A stretch of 64,000 nt of DNA from CAVSRC01 sp963785065 (GCA_963785065.1 CAWATX010000004.1:434001-498000), one strand, 5' to 3'. Counted from the stretch's first letter, positions 54,433 through 63,445 are shown. The notes: a model not told the origin generated them from the sequence alone. Numbers and translations are program-made.

Positions 54433-54436
54433 CTGC

Positions 54437-56347
54437 GTGCACAGGCTTTTTGGGCGACAACTCGCCAAGGCGTTGAGTGAATCGGGCGACATCGACATCG
54501 AGCGCCTGCAGGCTCTGGTGTGCTCCGCCTATGACGAGTTCGAGCGCGACCATGCGCGTACCGACCGCTCGATGGCACTGATGATCGAGGAGCTCGACGA
54601 GCTTAATCGCGGGCTGGAGGACCTGGTCGCCGAGCGCACGGCGGTGCTGCGCCAGCGCGAGGCCGAACTGCACGAGCAGAACCTGCTGTTCGATGCGGCG
54701 CTGAGCAACATGTCCCAGGCGCTGATGATGTTCGACGGCGAGTCGCGCCTGGTCATCTGCAACCGGCGTTACCGCGAAATGTACCGGCTGCCGCCGGAGG
54801 CCGCCCAGCCCGGCACGTTGGCGGTCGATCTCGTCCGCGAACGCATCGCGGCCGGCACCTTCGACGGCGATCCGCGGCAGTACGTGGAGGCGTCATTGCG
54901 TTTGCTCGGCAACCAGAAGCCGGTCAACCGGTTCGTCGAACTGCCGGATGGCCGCATCGTCAACCAGGTCATGTGCCCCATGCCCGGCGGCGGCTGGGTG
55001 TCCACCCATGAGGACGTCACCGAGCAGCGCGAGGCGGAGAAGAAGATTGCCCATCTGGCGCGGCACGATCCGCTCACCGATCTGCCCAACCGGACGTTCC
55101 TTCACGAGAAGCTGGCCTGCGCCCTCGCCGAGATGGAGGAGAACGAACGGGTCGCCGTGCTCCATGTCGACCTCGACCAGTTCAAGAGCATCAACGACAC
55201 GCTTGGCCACGCCGTCGGCGACGCGCTGCTCAAGCATGTGGCCGAGCGGCTCGACGCGAGCGTCGGCCAGCGCGATGTGGTGGCGCGCATCGGCGGCGAC
55301 GAATTCGTCGTGCTGCAAACCGGCATCGCCAACCCGACCGACGCGGCAGCACTGGCGCGCCGCCTCGCCGACGCCATCTGCCACCCTTGCAGTCTCGACG
55401 GACATGCGGTGGTCGCCGACGCCTCGATCGGCATCGCGCTTGCTCCCGACGACGGCGGCGAGCCGAACGAGCTGCTCAAGAACGCCGACATGGCGCTGCA
55501 CGGCGCCAAGGCCGAGGGGCGCGGCACGTTCCGCTTCTTCGAGCCGGCGATGGACGCCCGCATGAAGGCGCGCCGGACGCTGGAAGTGGCGCTGCGCAAT
55601 GCGCTGACCAACGGCGAGTTCAATTTGCACTACCAGCCGATGATCGACATCGAGAGCGGCACGATCGTCGGCCGCGAGGCGCTGCTGCGCTGGCGGCCTG
55701 GCGGAGGCAGGGAAATTCCACCCACAGAGTTCATTCCGCTGGCCGAGGAGCTCGGCCTGATCGTGCCGATCGGCGAATGGGTGCTGCGCACCGCCTGCGC
55801 CGAAGCGCGCCGGTGGCCCGAACACATCAAGGTAGCCGTCAATCTGTCGCCGATTCAGGTTATGAACCACAATCTGCTGCCGGTCATCGTCAACACCCTG
55901 GGGGCGACCGGGCTGCCGGCATCGCGGCTTGAGGTCGAGATCACTGAATCCGTGCTCATGCAGGATACGGCGGCAACGCTGGCGACACTGCACCGGTTGC
56001 ACCAGCTCGGCATCAGCATCTCGATGGACGATTTCGGCACCGGCTATTCGTCGCTGTCCTATCTGCGCGCCTTCCCCTTCGACAAGATCAAGATCGACCA
56101 GTCCTTCATCAGCGACCTGCCGGGCCGCGGCGACGCGGCGGCGATCGTGCGCGCCGTCACCGGACTTGCCCGCAGCCTCGACATGGTGACCACCGCGGAA
56201 GGGGTGGAGACGGAGGCGCAGAAGGAACAGGTGCGCGCGCTCGGCTGCGACGAGGCCCAGGGCTTCCTGCTCGGAATACCCCAGCCCGCCAGCGACATCG
56301 AGCGCCTGCTGAGCGGGACCGAGTGCCGGCTGCGTACGGCCGGCTGA
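54437..56347 (+). CDS. PAS-GGDEF-EAL protein (c-di-GMP cyclase/phosphodiesterase)
   Basis: A 636-aa signalling protein: N-terminal region with a coiled coil (about 40-85), a PAS-type sensory domain (about 86-200), GGDEF (202-370, intact RIGGDEF at 284-290) and EAL (about 384-630, intact EALLRW at 414-419, DDFGTGYSSL). Both catalytic signatures are intact, so it could be bifunctional. No RxxD inhibitory site precedes GGDEF. No membrane helix is seen, so it is cytosolic. The GTG start is 4 bp after the FIST stop, implying one operon. Confidence 0.93.
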   Translation: MHRLFGRQLAKALSESGDIDIERLQALVCSAYDEFERDHARTDRSMALMIEELDELNRGLEDLVAERTAVLRQREAELHEQNLLFDAALSNMSQALMMFDGESRLVICNRRYREMYRLPPEAAQPGTLAVDLVRERIAAGTFDGDPRQYVEASLRLLGNQKPVNRFVELPDGRIVNQVMCPMPGGGWVSTHEDVTEQREAEKKIAHLARHDPLTDLPNRTFLHEKLACALAEMEENERVAVLHVDLDQFKSINDTLGHAVGDALLKHVAERLDASVGQRDVVARIGGDEFVVLQTGIANPTDAAALARRLADAICHPCSLDGHAVVADASIGIALAPDDGGEPNELLKNADMALHGAKAEGRGTFRFFEPAMDARMKARRTLEVALRNALTNGEFNLHYQPMIDIESGTIVGREALLRWRPGGGREIPPTEFIPLAEELGLIVPIGEWVLRTACAEARRWPEHIKVAVNLSPIQVMNHNLLPVIVNTLGATGLPASRLEVEITESVLMQDTAATLATLHRLHQLGISISMDDFGTGYSSLSYLRAFPFDKIKIDQSFISDLPGRGDAAAIVRAVTGLARSLDMVTTAEGVETEAQKEQVRALGCDEAQGFLLGIPQPASDIERLLSGTECRLRTAG

Positions 56348-56350
56348 GGC

Positions 56351-57556
56351 CTAAGCCACGTCCTCTCCGAACAGCCGCTTGTATTCGCCGAGTGCGTAGC
56401 GGTCGGTCATGCCGGCCAGGAAATCGGCGACGCGGCGCGCCCGCGCCCGCGCATCGTCGCCTGCATGCGGTCGCCAGGGCTCGGGCATGGCGGCGGGATC
56501 GTGAGCATAGCGGGCGAACAGGCGGGCGAGCACGCCCTCCATGCGGTTCATCACGTCCATCACCTGGGCGTGGCGATAGACCTTGGCCTTGAGCATCGCC
56601 TTGATGGCGCGGTCGGCCTCGGCCATCTCCGACGAGAAGGCGATGGTCGGTCGGCCGGCGGCGCGGATCGCATCGGCCGAATGCGGCTCGAGGGCGGCGA
56701 GCCGCGCCCGGCTCTCCGCCACCACGTCAGCGATCATGGTCGAGATCAGGTGGCGGATGAGCGCCGCCACGGTGCGCTCCTGCGCCAGCCGCGGATAGTC
56801 GGCGGCGATGCGGGCGAGGATCTCTCCGGCAAGCGGCGTCTCCGCCAGCCCATCGAGCGACAGCAGGCCCGCGCGCAGGCCGTCGTCGATATCGTGCGCG
56901 TCATAGGCGATGTCGTCGGCAATCGCTGCCGCCTGCGCCTCCGGCCCGGCATAGCTGGCAAGTTCGAGGTCCTGGCGGGCGGCATAGTCGCGGATGGCAA
57001 AGGGAAGGCCGCCGGCGGCATAGCGGCCAGTCGGGTGCCCCTCTGCGTCAGTCAGCGGGCCGTTGTGCTTGACCAGCCCCTCCAGCGTCTCCCAGGTCAG
57101 GTTGAGCCCGTCGAAGCTCGGATAGCGCCGTTCGAGCGTGGTCACCACGCGCAGGCTTTGGGCGTTGTGGTCGAAGCCGCCATAATCCGACATCGCCGCG
57201 TCAAGCGCCCGCTCGCCGGCGTGGCCGAAAGGCGGATGGCCGAGATCGTGGGCGAGCGCCAGCGCCTCGGCCAGGTCCTCGTCGAGCTTCAGCGTGCGGG
57301 CGAGCGCCCGGGCGATCTGCGCGACCTCCAGCGAATGGGTCAGGCGCGTACGGTAATGATCGCCCTCATCATACAGAAATACCTGAGTTTTCTCCTTCAG
57401 CCGGCGGAAGGCGGCGGCGTGGATGACGCGGTCACGGTCGCGCTCGAACGGGGTACGGGTCGGGCTCGGCGGCTCGTCAAACAGACGTCCGCGGCTCTTC
57501 GTCGGGTCCGAGGCATAGGGTGCCCTGCCGCCCATGCGCGCCTCGGTTGAATTGAT
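56351..57556 (-). CDS. dgt: deoxyguanosinetriphosphate triphosphohydrolase-like protein
   Basis: HD-domain dNTPase of 401 aa. The HD metal site reads RLTHSLEVAQIARALAR followed by ALAHDLGHPPFGHAGE; R-D-R-D-R-V-I-H-A-A-A-F-R-R-L marks the N-terminal family motif. Hydrolyses dNTPs to nucleoside and tripolyphosphate; may limit dNTP pools. The ATG at 57556 (MINSTEARMGG) is preferred to 57595. Converges with the GGDEF-EAL gene (3-bp gap) and diverges from erpA, as is common in alphaproteobacteria. Confidence 0.93.
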   Translation of the reverse strand: MNSTEARMGGRAPYASDPTKSRGRLFDEPPSPTRTPFERDRDRVIHAAAFRRLKEKTQVFLYDEGDHYRTRLTHSLEVAQIARALARTLKLDEDLAEALALAHDLGHPPFGHAGERALDAAMSDYGGFDHNAQSLRVVTTLERRYPSFDGLNLTWETLEGLVKHNGPLTDAEGHPTGRYAAGGLPFAIRDYAARQDLELASYAGPEAQAAAIADDIAYDAHDIDDGLRAGLLSLDGLAETPLAGEILARIAADYPRLAQERTVAALIRHLISTMIADVVAESRARLAALEPHSADAIRAAGRPTIAFSSEMAEADRAIKAMLKAKVYRHAQVMDVMNRMEGVLARLFARYAHDPAAMPEPWRPHAGDDARARARRVADFLAGMTDRYALGEYKRLFGEDVA

Positions 57557-57724
57557 CATGACATGAACCCGTGCGTTGCCGGCGGCATTTTGCACCCACC
57601 ATCATAGTATTCATTCGGCAACCTGCCCGAAAGACGCGGAATTCCGCCCCTTGTTGCACTGCATCCAAGGAGGAATTCGCCTTGTCGAACATGGCCTTGG
57701 GTGGTGGCCGACACTGCCGTGCCA

Positions 57725-57753
57725 TTGACTCCCTCCCCCCGTCCCCATAACTA
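57725..57753 (+). promoter_or_regulatory. weak candidate promoter of erpA
   Basis: TTGACT (57725-57730), 17-bp spacer, TAACTA (57748-57753), about 50 bp upstream of the erpA start in the divergent dgt/erpA gap. The -35 is good, the -10 poor. No iron-regulator palindrome is obvious. Confidence 0.3.
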
Positions 57754-57802
57754 TTGTGCCAGTAAGTGCTATGTAAAATCTGGGTTTTCGGCGACCATCG
57801 AC

Positions 57803-58141
57803 ATGCTCGACACAGCAACCAATGTCACCTTGTCGCAGCGCGCGGCGAAGCGGATTGCCACCATTCTGGCTTCCGAGCCAGCCGGCACCGCGTTGCGCAT
57901 CAGTGTGTCGGGCGGCGGCTGCTCGGGCTTCCAGTATGGCTTCGATCTCGATCGCGCACGGGGCGAGGACGACATCGTCGTCGAGCGCGATGGTGCGGTG
58001 GTGCTGATCAACTCCGTCTCGCTGCCCTACATGGGCGGCTCCGAGATCGACTTCGTCGACGACCTCATCGGCCAGTCGTTCCAGATTCACAATCCCAACG
58101 CCACCGCATCCTGCGGCTGCGGCACCAGTTTCTCGATCTGA
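57803..58141 (+). CDS. erpA: iron-sulfur cluster insertion protein ErpA
   Basis: A-type Fe-S carrier of 112 aa with the three ligands: GGGCSGFQY and the C-terminal CGCGTSF. The ATG at 57803 (MLDTATNVTLS) fits the family; the frame is open to 57701. Delivers [Fe-S] clusters to apo-enzymes. Divergent from dgt; 8 bp upstream of the glyoxalase-fold gene. Confidence 0.95.
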   Translation: MLDTATNVTLSQRAAKRIATILASEPAGTALRISVSGGGCSGFQYGFDLDRARGEDDIVVERDGAVVLINSVSLPYMGGSEIDFVDDLIGQSFQIHNPNATASCGCGTSFSI

Positions 58142-58149
58142 GGCACGTC

Positions 58150-58749
58150 ATGGCTGGGGGGAAATCAACAGCACGCACCAAGAAGGCGTCAGCGGCCAAG
58201 GCGCCGACCAAGTCGGCACGCGCGGCCAAGGCGGCCAAACCGGCGGCTTCACGCCCGCGCACGCAGACCACGGCACGCGCCAAGACCAGCGCACGCGCCA
58301 AGACGGTGCCGGCCAAGGCAACGGCAGCCAAGACATCGGCGCGCCGCCCGGCTGCGCCCGCACGCGCTAACGGCCGCTCGCTCGACAAGCTGCAGCAGGT
58401 GGCGCTGACCGCCACCGATCTCGACGCCTCCGTCGATTTCTACCGCGACGTTCTGGGTCTGAAATTCATCACCCGCTTCGATCCGCCGGGTCTGGCCTTC
58501 TTCAGCCTGGGCGGCGGCGTGCGGCTGCTGTTGTCGGCGACCGCCTCGCAGGCCTCGCTCTATTTCCTGGTCGATGACGTCGATGGTGCGGTCAAGGAGT
58601 TCAAGGGGCGCGGTGTCCGCTTCCTGCAGCAGCCGCAGCTGATCCAGCGCGACGAGGCCGGCGATTTCGGCAAGAAGGGCATGGAAGAATGGATGGCCTT
58701 CTTCAACGACCCCGCCGGCAACCTGCTGGCTCTGGTCGAGCGGCGATAG
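58150..58749 (+). CDS. VOC (glyoxalase/bleomycin-resistance fold) protein with a basic Lys/Ala-rich N-terminal tail
   Basis: 199 aa in two parts. Residues 1-77 are made almost only of Ala, Lys, Arg, Thr, Ser and Pro (AKAPTKSARAAKAAKPAASR style) without a single acidic residue, like histone H1 C-terminal tails. Residues 78-199 form a VOC fold (LQQVALTATDLDASVDFYRDV; C-terminal FNDPAGNLLALVERR). A GAGG site overlapping the erpA stop supports the ATG at 58150, so the tail is translated. Function unknown; the tail suggests nucleic-acid or polyanion binding. Confidence 0.85.
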   Translation: MAGGKSTARTKKASAAKAPTKSARAAKAAKPAASRPRTQTTARAKTSARAKTVPAKATAAKTSARRPAAPARANGRSLDKLQQVALTATDLDASVDFYRDVLGLKFITRFDPPGLAFFSLGGGVRLLLSATASQASLYFLVDDVDGAVKEFKGRGVRFLQQPQLIQRDEAGDFGKKGMEEWMAFFNDPAGNLLALVERR

Positions 58750-58775
58750 GCCGCCCGTCCCCACACACAGGTCCT

Positions 58776-58859
58776 CATCCTGAGGTGGTCGCCGAAGGCG
58801 ACCCTCGAAGGATGGGCCTCATGGTTCAAGGCTCGCTGCGCTCGCTCCTCACCATGAGG
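58776..58859. repeat. pair of inverted REP-like hairpins
   Basis: Hairpin A (58776-58814) joins CATCCT...GGTCGCC to GGCGACC...AGGATG; hairpin B (58817-58859) joins CCTCATGGT to ACCATGAGG around GCTCGCTGCGCTCGC. 'CCTCATCCTGAGG ... CTCGAAGGATG' elements of this type are frequent in Hyphomicrobiales. It lies between two convergent genes (VOC and EamA). Confidence 0.75.
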
Positions 58860-58889
58860 CGGGGCTCTGGTCGAGCGGCGCTGACGACC

Positions 58890-59849
58890 TCAGGCCAGTA
58901 GCCTGCCCTTCTCCGCGCGCATCGGAACAAGTTCGACCGCAAGCATGGCGGCGAAGATCAGGCCGCAGCCGAGGTAACCGATCGGCGGGATGCGTTCCCC
59001 CAGCAGGATCGCGCCGAACAGCGCAGCAAACAGCGCCTCCGACGACAAGAAGATCGCGGCCTGCGGAGCAGTCGTCCAGCGTTGCGCCAGCGTCTGCAGT
59101 GTGAACGCGAGGCCAGCCGAAAAGACGCCGCCGAAGACCAGCTGAGGCGCCGCTGCCCAAAGGCTGGCGCCGGTAACGGGCTCGGTCAGCGTCGCCCCGA
59201 TGCCGGCGAGGACGGCGCTGACCGCGAACTGCACCAGCGAGAGCGTGAAAGGCCGGCCGCTTTCGGCAGCGAAGAGGCCAACGAAGATGATCTGCAGCGA
59301 CCAGAAGACGGCGCAGCCGATCACCCAGAGGTCGCCCGCCGAGAGCGCGCCAAGGCTGCCACCGCCAATCAGTACACATCCGACGAAAGCTGCCGCGGCC
59401 GCGGGCCAGACGACCCAGTGCGGCATGGTCCGCAGAAGAAGAAGTGCGATCAACGGCGTGAAGACGACATAGAGCCCGGTCAGAAAACCGGCGTCGGTGA
59501 CGCTGGTGGTCAGCATGCCGATCTGCTGGAGGATTGAGCCGGCGAACAGGAAGACGCCGATCAGCACGAAGCCCCGGCGCTCGCGGCGGACAAGCGCCCG
59601 CGGCGCGCGGCGCATCTCCACAAGCGCGAACGGCAGTACGGAGAGCGCGGCGAGGACGTAGCGGACAGCGACATAGGTCCATGGACCAATCGCGGCCATG
59701 GCGCTCGACTGAGCGACGAACCCCATGCCCCAGATGGCGCCGGTGAGAAGAAGCAGGAGGTTTGCGGAAAGGCGGGACAAGGGGAAAGGACTTGTTGACA
59801 GGCACGGCCGATGGACAGCGTTGTAGTGCCCGGTCCCTGCTGCCGGCAA
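58890..59849 (-). CDS. EamA family (DMT) exporter
   Basis: Ten-helix drug/metabolite transporter with two EamA repeats (from about LLLLLTGAIWGMGFVAQ and from DLWVIGCAVFWSLQIIFVGL), ending in PIGYLGCGLIFAAMLAVEL. The substrate is unknown; relatives export amino acids or metabolites. Start is uncertain: TTG at 59849 gives 319 aa; TTG at 59780 (MSRLSANLLLLL) would give a typical length of 296 aa. Confidence 0.85.
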   Translation of the reverse strand: MPAAGTGHYNAVHRPCLSTSPFPLSRLSANLLLLLTGAIWGMGFVAQSSAMAAIGPWTYVAVRYVLAALSVLPFALVEMRRAPRALVRRERRGFVLIGVFLFAGSILQQIGMLTTSVTDAGFLTGLYVVFTPLIALLLLRTMPHWVVWPAAAAAFVGCVLIGGGSLGALSAGDLWVIGCAVFWSLQIIFVGLFAAESGRPFTLSLVQFAVSAVLAGIGATLTEPVTGASLWAAAPQLVFGGVFSAGLAFTLQTLAQRWTTAPQAAIFLSSEALFAALFGAILLGERIPPIGYLGCGLIFAAMLAVELVPMRAEKGRLLA

Positions 59850-59885
59850 GCCAGGCTGATCGGCACGATGCAGCGGCGGCCGCGT

Positions 59886-61373
59886 CTACTGAAACGCCGT
59901 CTCGGTGAAGCTGCGCAATTTGCGCGAATGGAGCCGCTCGTGCGGCATGGAAGCCAGCGTCTCCATGGCGCGGATGCCGATCTCCAGGTGCTGGCCGACC
60001 TGCTGGCGATAGAACTCTGAGGCCATGCCGGGCAGCTTCAGTTCGCCATGGAGCGGCTTGTCGGAGACGCAAAGAAGCGTGCCGTAGGGTACGCGGAAGC
60101 GGAAGCCGTTAGCCGCGATGGTCGCCGATTCCATGTCGAGCGCGATGGCGCGCGACTGCGAGAAGCGCTGCACCGGCTCGCGGTGATCGCGGAGCTCCCA
60201 GTTACGGTTGTCGATGGTGGCGACCGTCCCGGTGCGCATGATGCTCTTCAGCTCGAAGCCCGACAGGCCGGTGACTTCGGCCACCGCCTGCTCCAGCGCC
60301 ACCTGCACCTCGGCCAGCGGCGGGATCGGCACCCAGGTCGGCAGGTCGGCGTCGAGGACGTGGTCCTCGCGCACATAGCCGTGGGCAAGCACGTAGTCGC
60401 CGAGCGCCTGGCTGTTCCTGAGGCCCGCACAATGGCCGAGCATCAGCCAGGCATGCGGCCGCAAGACGGCGATGTGGTCGGTGATCGTCTTGGCGTTGGA
60501 GGGACCGACGCCGATGTTGATCATGGTCAGGCCGGCATGGCCGGCGCGCTTCAGATGATAGGCCGGCATCTGCGGCAGGCGCGGCAGCGCCACGCCCAAT
60601 TCCGGCTGGGTGTGCCCGGCCAGCGTCACCACGTCGCCGGGTTCGACGAAGCTCTCATAGCCGTCGCCGCCGGCCGCCATCAACTTGCGGGCACGCACGA
60701 CGAACTCGTCGACGTAGAACTGGTAGTTGGTGAAGATGATGAAGTTCTGGAAGTGCTCCGGGTGGGTCGCGGTGTAGTGCGGCAGACGGTGGAGCGAATA
60801 GTCGATGCGGCTGGCGTTGAACGGGGCGAGCGGTTCGGCCTTGCCGGGTGCGGCGACGAAGGTGCCGTTGACGATGGCGTCGTCGACGACGGCGAGGTCC
60901 GGCACATCGAACATGTCGCGCAGCGGCCGGTCGATCTGCTCGGTCAGCTCGCCTTCGACATAGATGCCTTCCGGAAAGGCGAAGTGCAGCGGGATCGGCT
61001 CCTGCGAGGGACCGATCTCGACCGGCACATTGTGATTGCGCAGCAGCTGCTTGATCTGCTCGATGAGGTAGCTGCGGAACAGCTTCGGCTGGGTGACGGT
61101 CGCCGCATAGACCCCCGGCGCAGCGACGTGGCCATAGGAAAGGCGCGAGTCGAAGTGGGCGAAGGACGATGTCCGGATGCGGATTTCCGGATAGGTGGCA
61201 CGCACCCGCCCGTCCAGGTGCCGGATCTCCAGCAACTTGGCAAAGCGGTCGCGGATAAAGGCGGTGTGCCGGTCGTAGATCTTCTCGAGCTGATCAACGG
61301 CTGCCTCCGGGTCACGGTAAGACTGGGGGGCGATCGGCCGCGGCAGATCGAGGGAATCGGCTTCTGCGTTCAT
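59886..61373 (-). CDS. amn: AMP nucleosidase
   Basis: Cleaves AMP to adenine and ribose-5-phosphate. The 495-aa protein has the N-terminal Amn domain (YDRHTAFIRDRFAKLLEI) and a C-terminal purine nucleoside phosphorylase-like domain with MINIGVGPSNAKTITDH, LMLGHCAGLRNSQALGDYVL and SRAIALDMESATIAANGFRF. The ATG at 61373 is used; the frame stays open far upstream across the MFS gene without sense. Confidence 0.94.
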   Translation of the reverse strand: MNAEADSLDLPRPIAPQSYRDPEAAVDQLEKIYDRHTAFIRDRFAKLLEIRHLDGRVRATYPEIRIRTSSFAHFDSRLSYGHVAAPGVYAATVTQPKLFRSYLIEQIKQLLRNHNVPVEIGPSQEPIPLHFAFPEGIYVEGELTEQIDRPLRDMFDVPDLAVVDDAIVNGTFVAAPGKAEPLAPFNASRIDYSLHRLPHYTATHPEHFQNFIIFTNYQFYVDEFVVRARKLMAAGGDGYESFVEPGDVVTLAGHTQPELGVALPRLPQMPAYHLKRAGHAGLTMINIGVGPSNAKTITDHIAVLRPHAWLMLGHCAGLRNSQALGDYVLAHGYVREDHVLDADLPTWVPIPPLAEVQVALEQAVAEVTGLSGFELKSIMRTGTVATIDNRNWELRDHREPVQRFSQSRAIALDMESATIAANGFRFRVPYGTLLCVSDKPLHGELKLPGMASEFYRQQVGQHLEIGIRAMETLASMPHERLHSRKLRSFTETAFQ

Positions 61374-61380
61374 TGGGTTT

Positions 61381-61399
61381 GCACTTTCATCCAAAGTGC
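61381..61399. other. hairpin in the amn leader
   Basis: GCACTTT (61381-61387) and AAAGTGC (61393-61399) form a 7-bp stem 8 bp upstream of the amn start codon, close enough to influence its ribosome binding site. Confidence 0.35.
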
Positions 61400-61429
61400 G
61401 CCGCAATCTCTGCCACCCGCTCCTCCGGG

Positions 61430-62617
61430 TCAAGTCGTCGTCGCATCCGCCTCCGCGCCCGAACCCGCGCGCCGGTCGAGGCCCCACGACACCAGGGCGA
61501 CGGCGAGCGTCAGCGCCATGAAGACGGTGCTGATCGCCGGTAACCGGGCATAGGACAGGCCGAGATTGAGGGCGACGCCGCCGAGCCAGGCGCCGCCGGC
61601 GATGCCGACATTGTAGGCAGTGGAGATCAGGGTCGAGGCGAGATTGGGCGCATCGTGGGCGGCGCTGAGGATGCGCGTCTGCACCGGCGCGGACAGGGTG
61701 AAGCCGACCAGCGACCACAGGAAGAAGACGGTGCCCATGAGGACCGGGTCGTATACGGCCACCAGCGAGCCGCCGTAGAGGCAGACCTGCAGCAAGGCCA
61801 CGGCGATCAGCACAGGCATCGGCTTCCAGTCGCCCAGCCGCCCGCCGAGCAGATTGCCGACAATGCCGCCGACGCCGGAGACGAACAGCACCACCGGCAC
61901 CACCTCCGTCGCCAGCCCGGTCACCCGGGTGAGGATCGGCACGATGAAGCTCAGCGGCACGAAGATGGCGACCATGCTGAGCGCGATCATCGCATAGGAG
62001 GTGAGCACCGGCTGGCGCAGCACGGCGCGAACCTGCGCGCCCATGGTCAGGGTCGCATGGCCCTCGCCCCTCGGCACGGCGGGGATCAGGGCGACGAGCC
62101 CGACGGTTGCGGCGATGCCGATAGCGGCGACCGCCCAGAAGCTCGCCCGCCAGCCGAAGGCGTTGCCGATGGCGGTTCCGAGCGGCACGCCGATGACGTT
62201 GGCAAATGTGATGCCGGCGACCACCAGCGACACGGCGCTGGCCTGGCGCGCGCGCGGAACCAGCCGCGTTGCAATGACCAGAGCGGTGCCGAAGAACACG
62301 CCGTGGCTGGCCGAGATCACCAGCCGTGCACCCATCAGCAGCCAGTAGTTCTCCGCCAGCGCGCATAGAACGTTGCCGGCGACGAACACCAGCATCATGG
62401 TCACCAGCAGGCCGCGGCGTGGGAAGCGGCCGGTGGCAAGGGTGAGGACCGGGCCGCCGACGGCCACCCCCAGCGCATAGCCGGTGATCAGCAGGCCGGC
62501 GGTCGGGATGTCGACCGACAGGTCCGCCGCCAGCGCCGGCAACAGGCCGGCGACCACCATCTCCGTCGTGCCGATGGCGAAGGCGGCAGCGAACAGGGCC
62601 AACAAGGGCAGCGGCAT
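61430..62617 (-). CDS. MFS transporter, DHA1 family
   Basis: Twelve-helix transporter of about 395 aa. It has ATG IGTTEMVVAGLLPALAADL in helix 1, TGYALGVAVGGPVLTLATGRFPRRGLL (motif A region) and VFVAGNVLCALAENYWLLMGARL, like the AraJ/PbuE/YdhP branch of drug:H+ antiporters. The ATG at 62617 (MPLPLLALF) fits the family; upstream Mets at 62692 and 62779 are less likely. Substrate unknown. Confidence 0.88.
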   Translation of the reverse strand: MPLPLLALFAAAFAIGTTEMVVAGLLPALAADLSVDIPTAGLLITGYALGVAVGGPVLTLATGRFPRRGLLVTMMLVFVAGNVLCALAENYWLLMGARLVISASHGVFFGTALVIATRLVPRARQASAVSLVVAGITFANVIGVPLGTAIGNAFGWRASFWAVAAIGIAATVGLVALIPAVPRGEGHATLTMGAQVRAVLRQPVLTSYAMIALSMVAIFVPLSFIVPILTRVTGLATEVVPVVLFVSGVGGIVGNLLGGRLGDWKPMPVLIAVALLQVCLYGGSLVAVYDPVLMGTVFFLWSLVGFTLSAPVQTRILSAAHDAPNLASTLISTAYNVGIAGGAWLGGVALNLGLSYARLPAISTVFMALTLAVALVSWGLDRRAGSGAEADATTT

Positions 62618-62780
62618 GGCGTTCCGCCGGGCGGCGGCCTTCTTCAAGGATGTGGCAGCTTGGGGCTGGGCCGAGGGAAAGCGCCTCGGCATGCGGACGA
62701 TGGTCGAGTTGCGCGGCGCGGTCAACATGCCGGGCGTCCGCCCTTGGCCGCGACCGGACACGGCGAGGCAAACCCACAAA

Positions 62781-62811
62781 CGCCAGCGGCCCCGATCTGG
62801 TGCCGCTGGCG
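62781..62811 (-). terminator. terminator-like hairpin after the OsmC gene
   Basis: CGCCAGCGGC pairs with GCCGCTGGCG (10 bp, 11-base loop); on the minus strand TTTGTGGGTTTG follows. A second hairpin GGCCTCC/GGAGGCC lies at 62833-62850, closer to the OsmC stop. Together they fill the 263-bp gap before the MFS gene. Confidence 0.55.
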
Positions 62812-62880
62812 AGTTCGTTGTTCCCGTGCATAGGCCTCCTCCGGGAGGCCCACGCGTGTTCCGCTGCGACGGCGGTGGCC

Positions 62881-63309
62881 TCAGCTTTCCAGCGTCGCGT
62901 CGAGGGTGATGTTGATCGCCCCCAGCGCCCGCGAGACCGGACAGCCGAGCTTGGTGCCGGCGGCGATCTCCTGAAACCGAGCATTGTCGATGCCGGGCAC
63001 CTTGGCGCCGACGGTGAGCTCCATCAGCGTGATGGTCGGCTTGCCGTCCACCGTGTCGAGATGGATCTCGGCGCTGGTCCGCACGATCTCCGGCTTGAAG
63101 CCGGCGGCCTCGAGATCGGCCGACAGCGCCATGGAGTAGCAGCCGGCATGCGCCGCGGCGATCAGCTCTTCAGGATTGGTGCCGCCACCGTCGGAGAAGC
63201 GGGACGCCCAGGTGAATTCGCCGTCATAGGCGCCGCCGCCAAAGCGCATGTGCCCGCGCCCCTCGCGCAGAGTGCCGTTCCAAATGGCGTCGCTGGTTCG
63301 TGTGGGCAT
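62881..63309 (-). CDS. OsmC family peroxidase
   Basis: Reduces organic hydroperoxides with two cysteines: Cys57 in AAAHAGCYSMALS and Cys123 in KLGCPVSRAL, both present. The 142-aa length with YDGEFTWASRF matches OsmC more than OhrA. The ATG at 63309 is used; a longer frame to 63396 is unlikely. Confidence 0.93.
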   Translation of the reverse strand: MPTRTSDAIWNGTLREGRGHMRFGGGAYDGEFTWASRFSDGGGTNPEELIAAAHAGCYSMALSADLEAAGFKPEIVRTSAEIHLDTVDGKPTITLMELTVGAKVPGIDNARFQEIAAGTKLGCPVSRALGAINITLDATLES

Positions 63310-63445
63310 CAGTCTGGCCTTTCGTATGGGAGATCTTGGGAGGGCGCCCGGGCGGCTGCCCAGGGCAGAGATGGAGATAGGGAGAAGCCCCGCCACAGTC
63401 CAGTCTCCGCGACTAGCCTCCCGCCCCGAATCCGTGCGATCACTC

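Noticed and set aside
61374..62984. Upstream extension of the amn frame to more than 1000 codons
   Set aside because: It runs through the MFS gene in another frame with Arg/Ala-rich sequence; the Amn family starts at about 61373.
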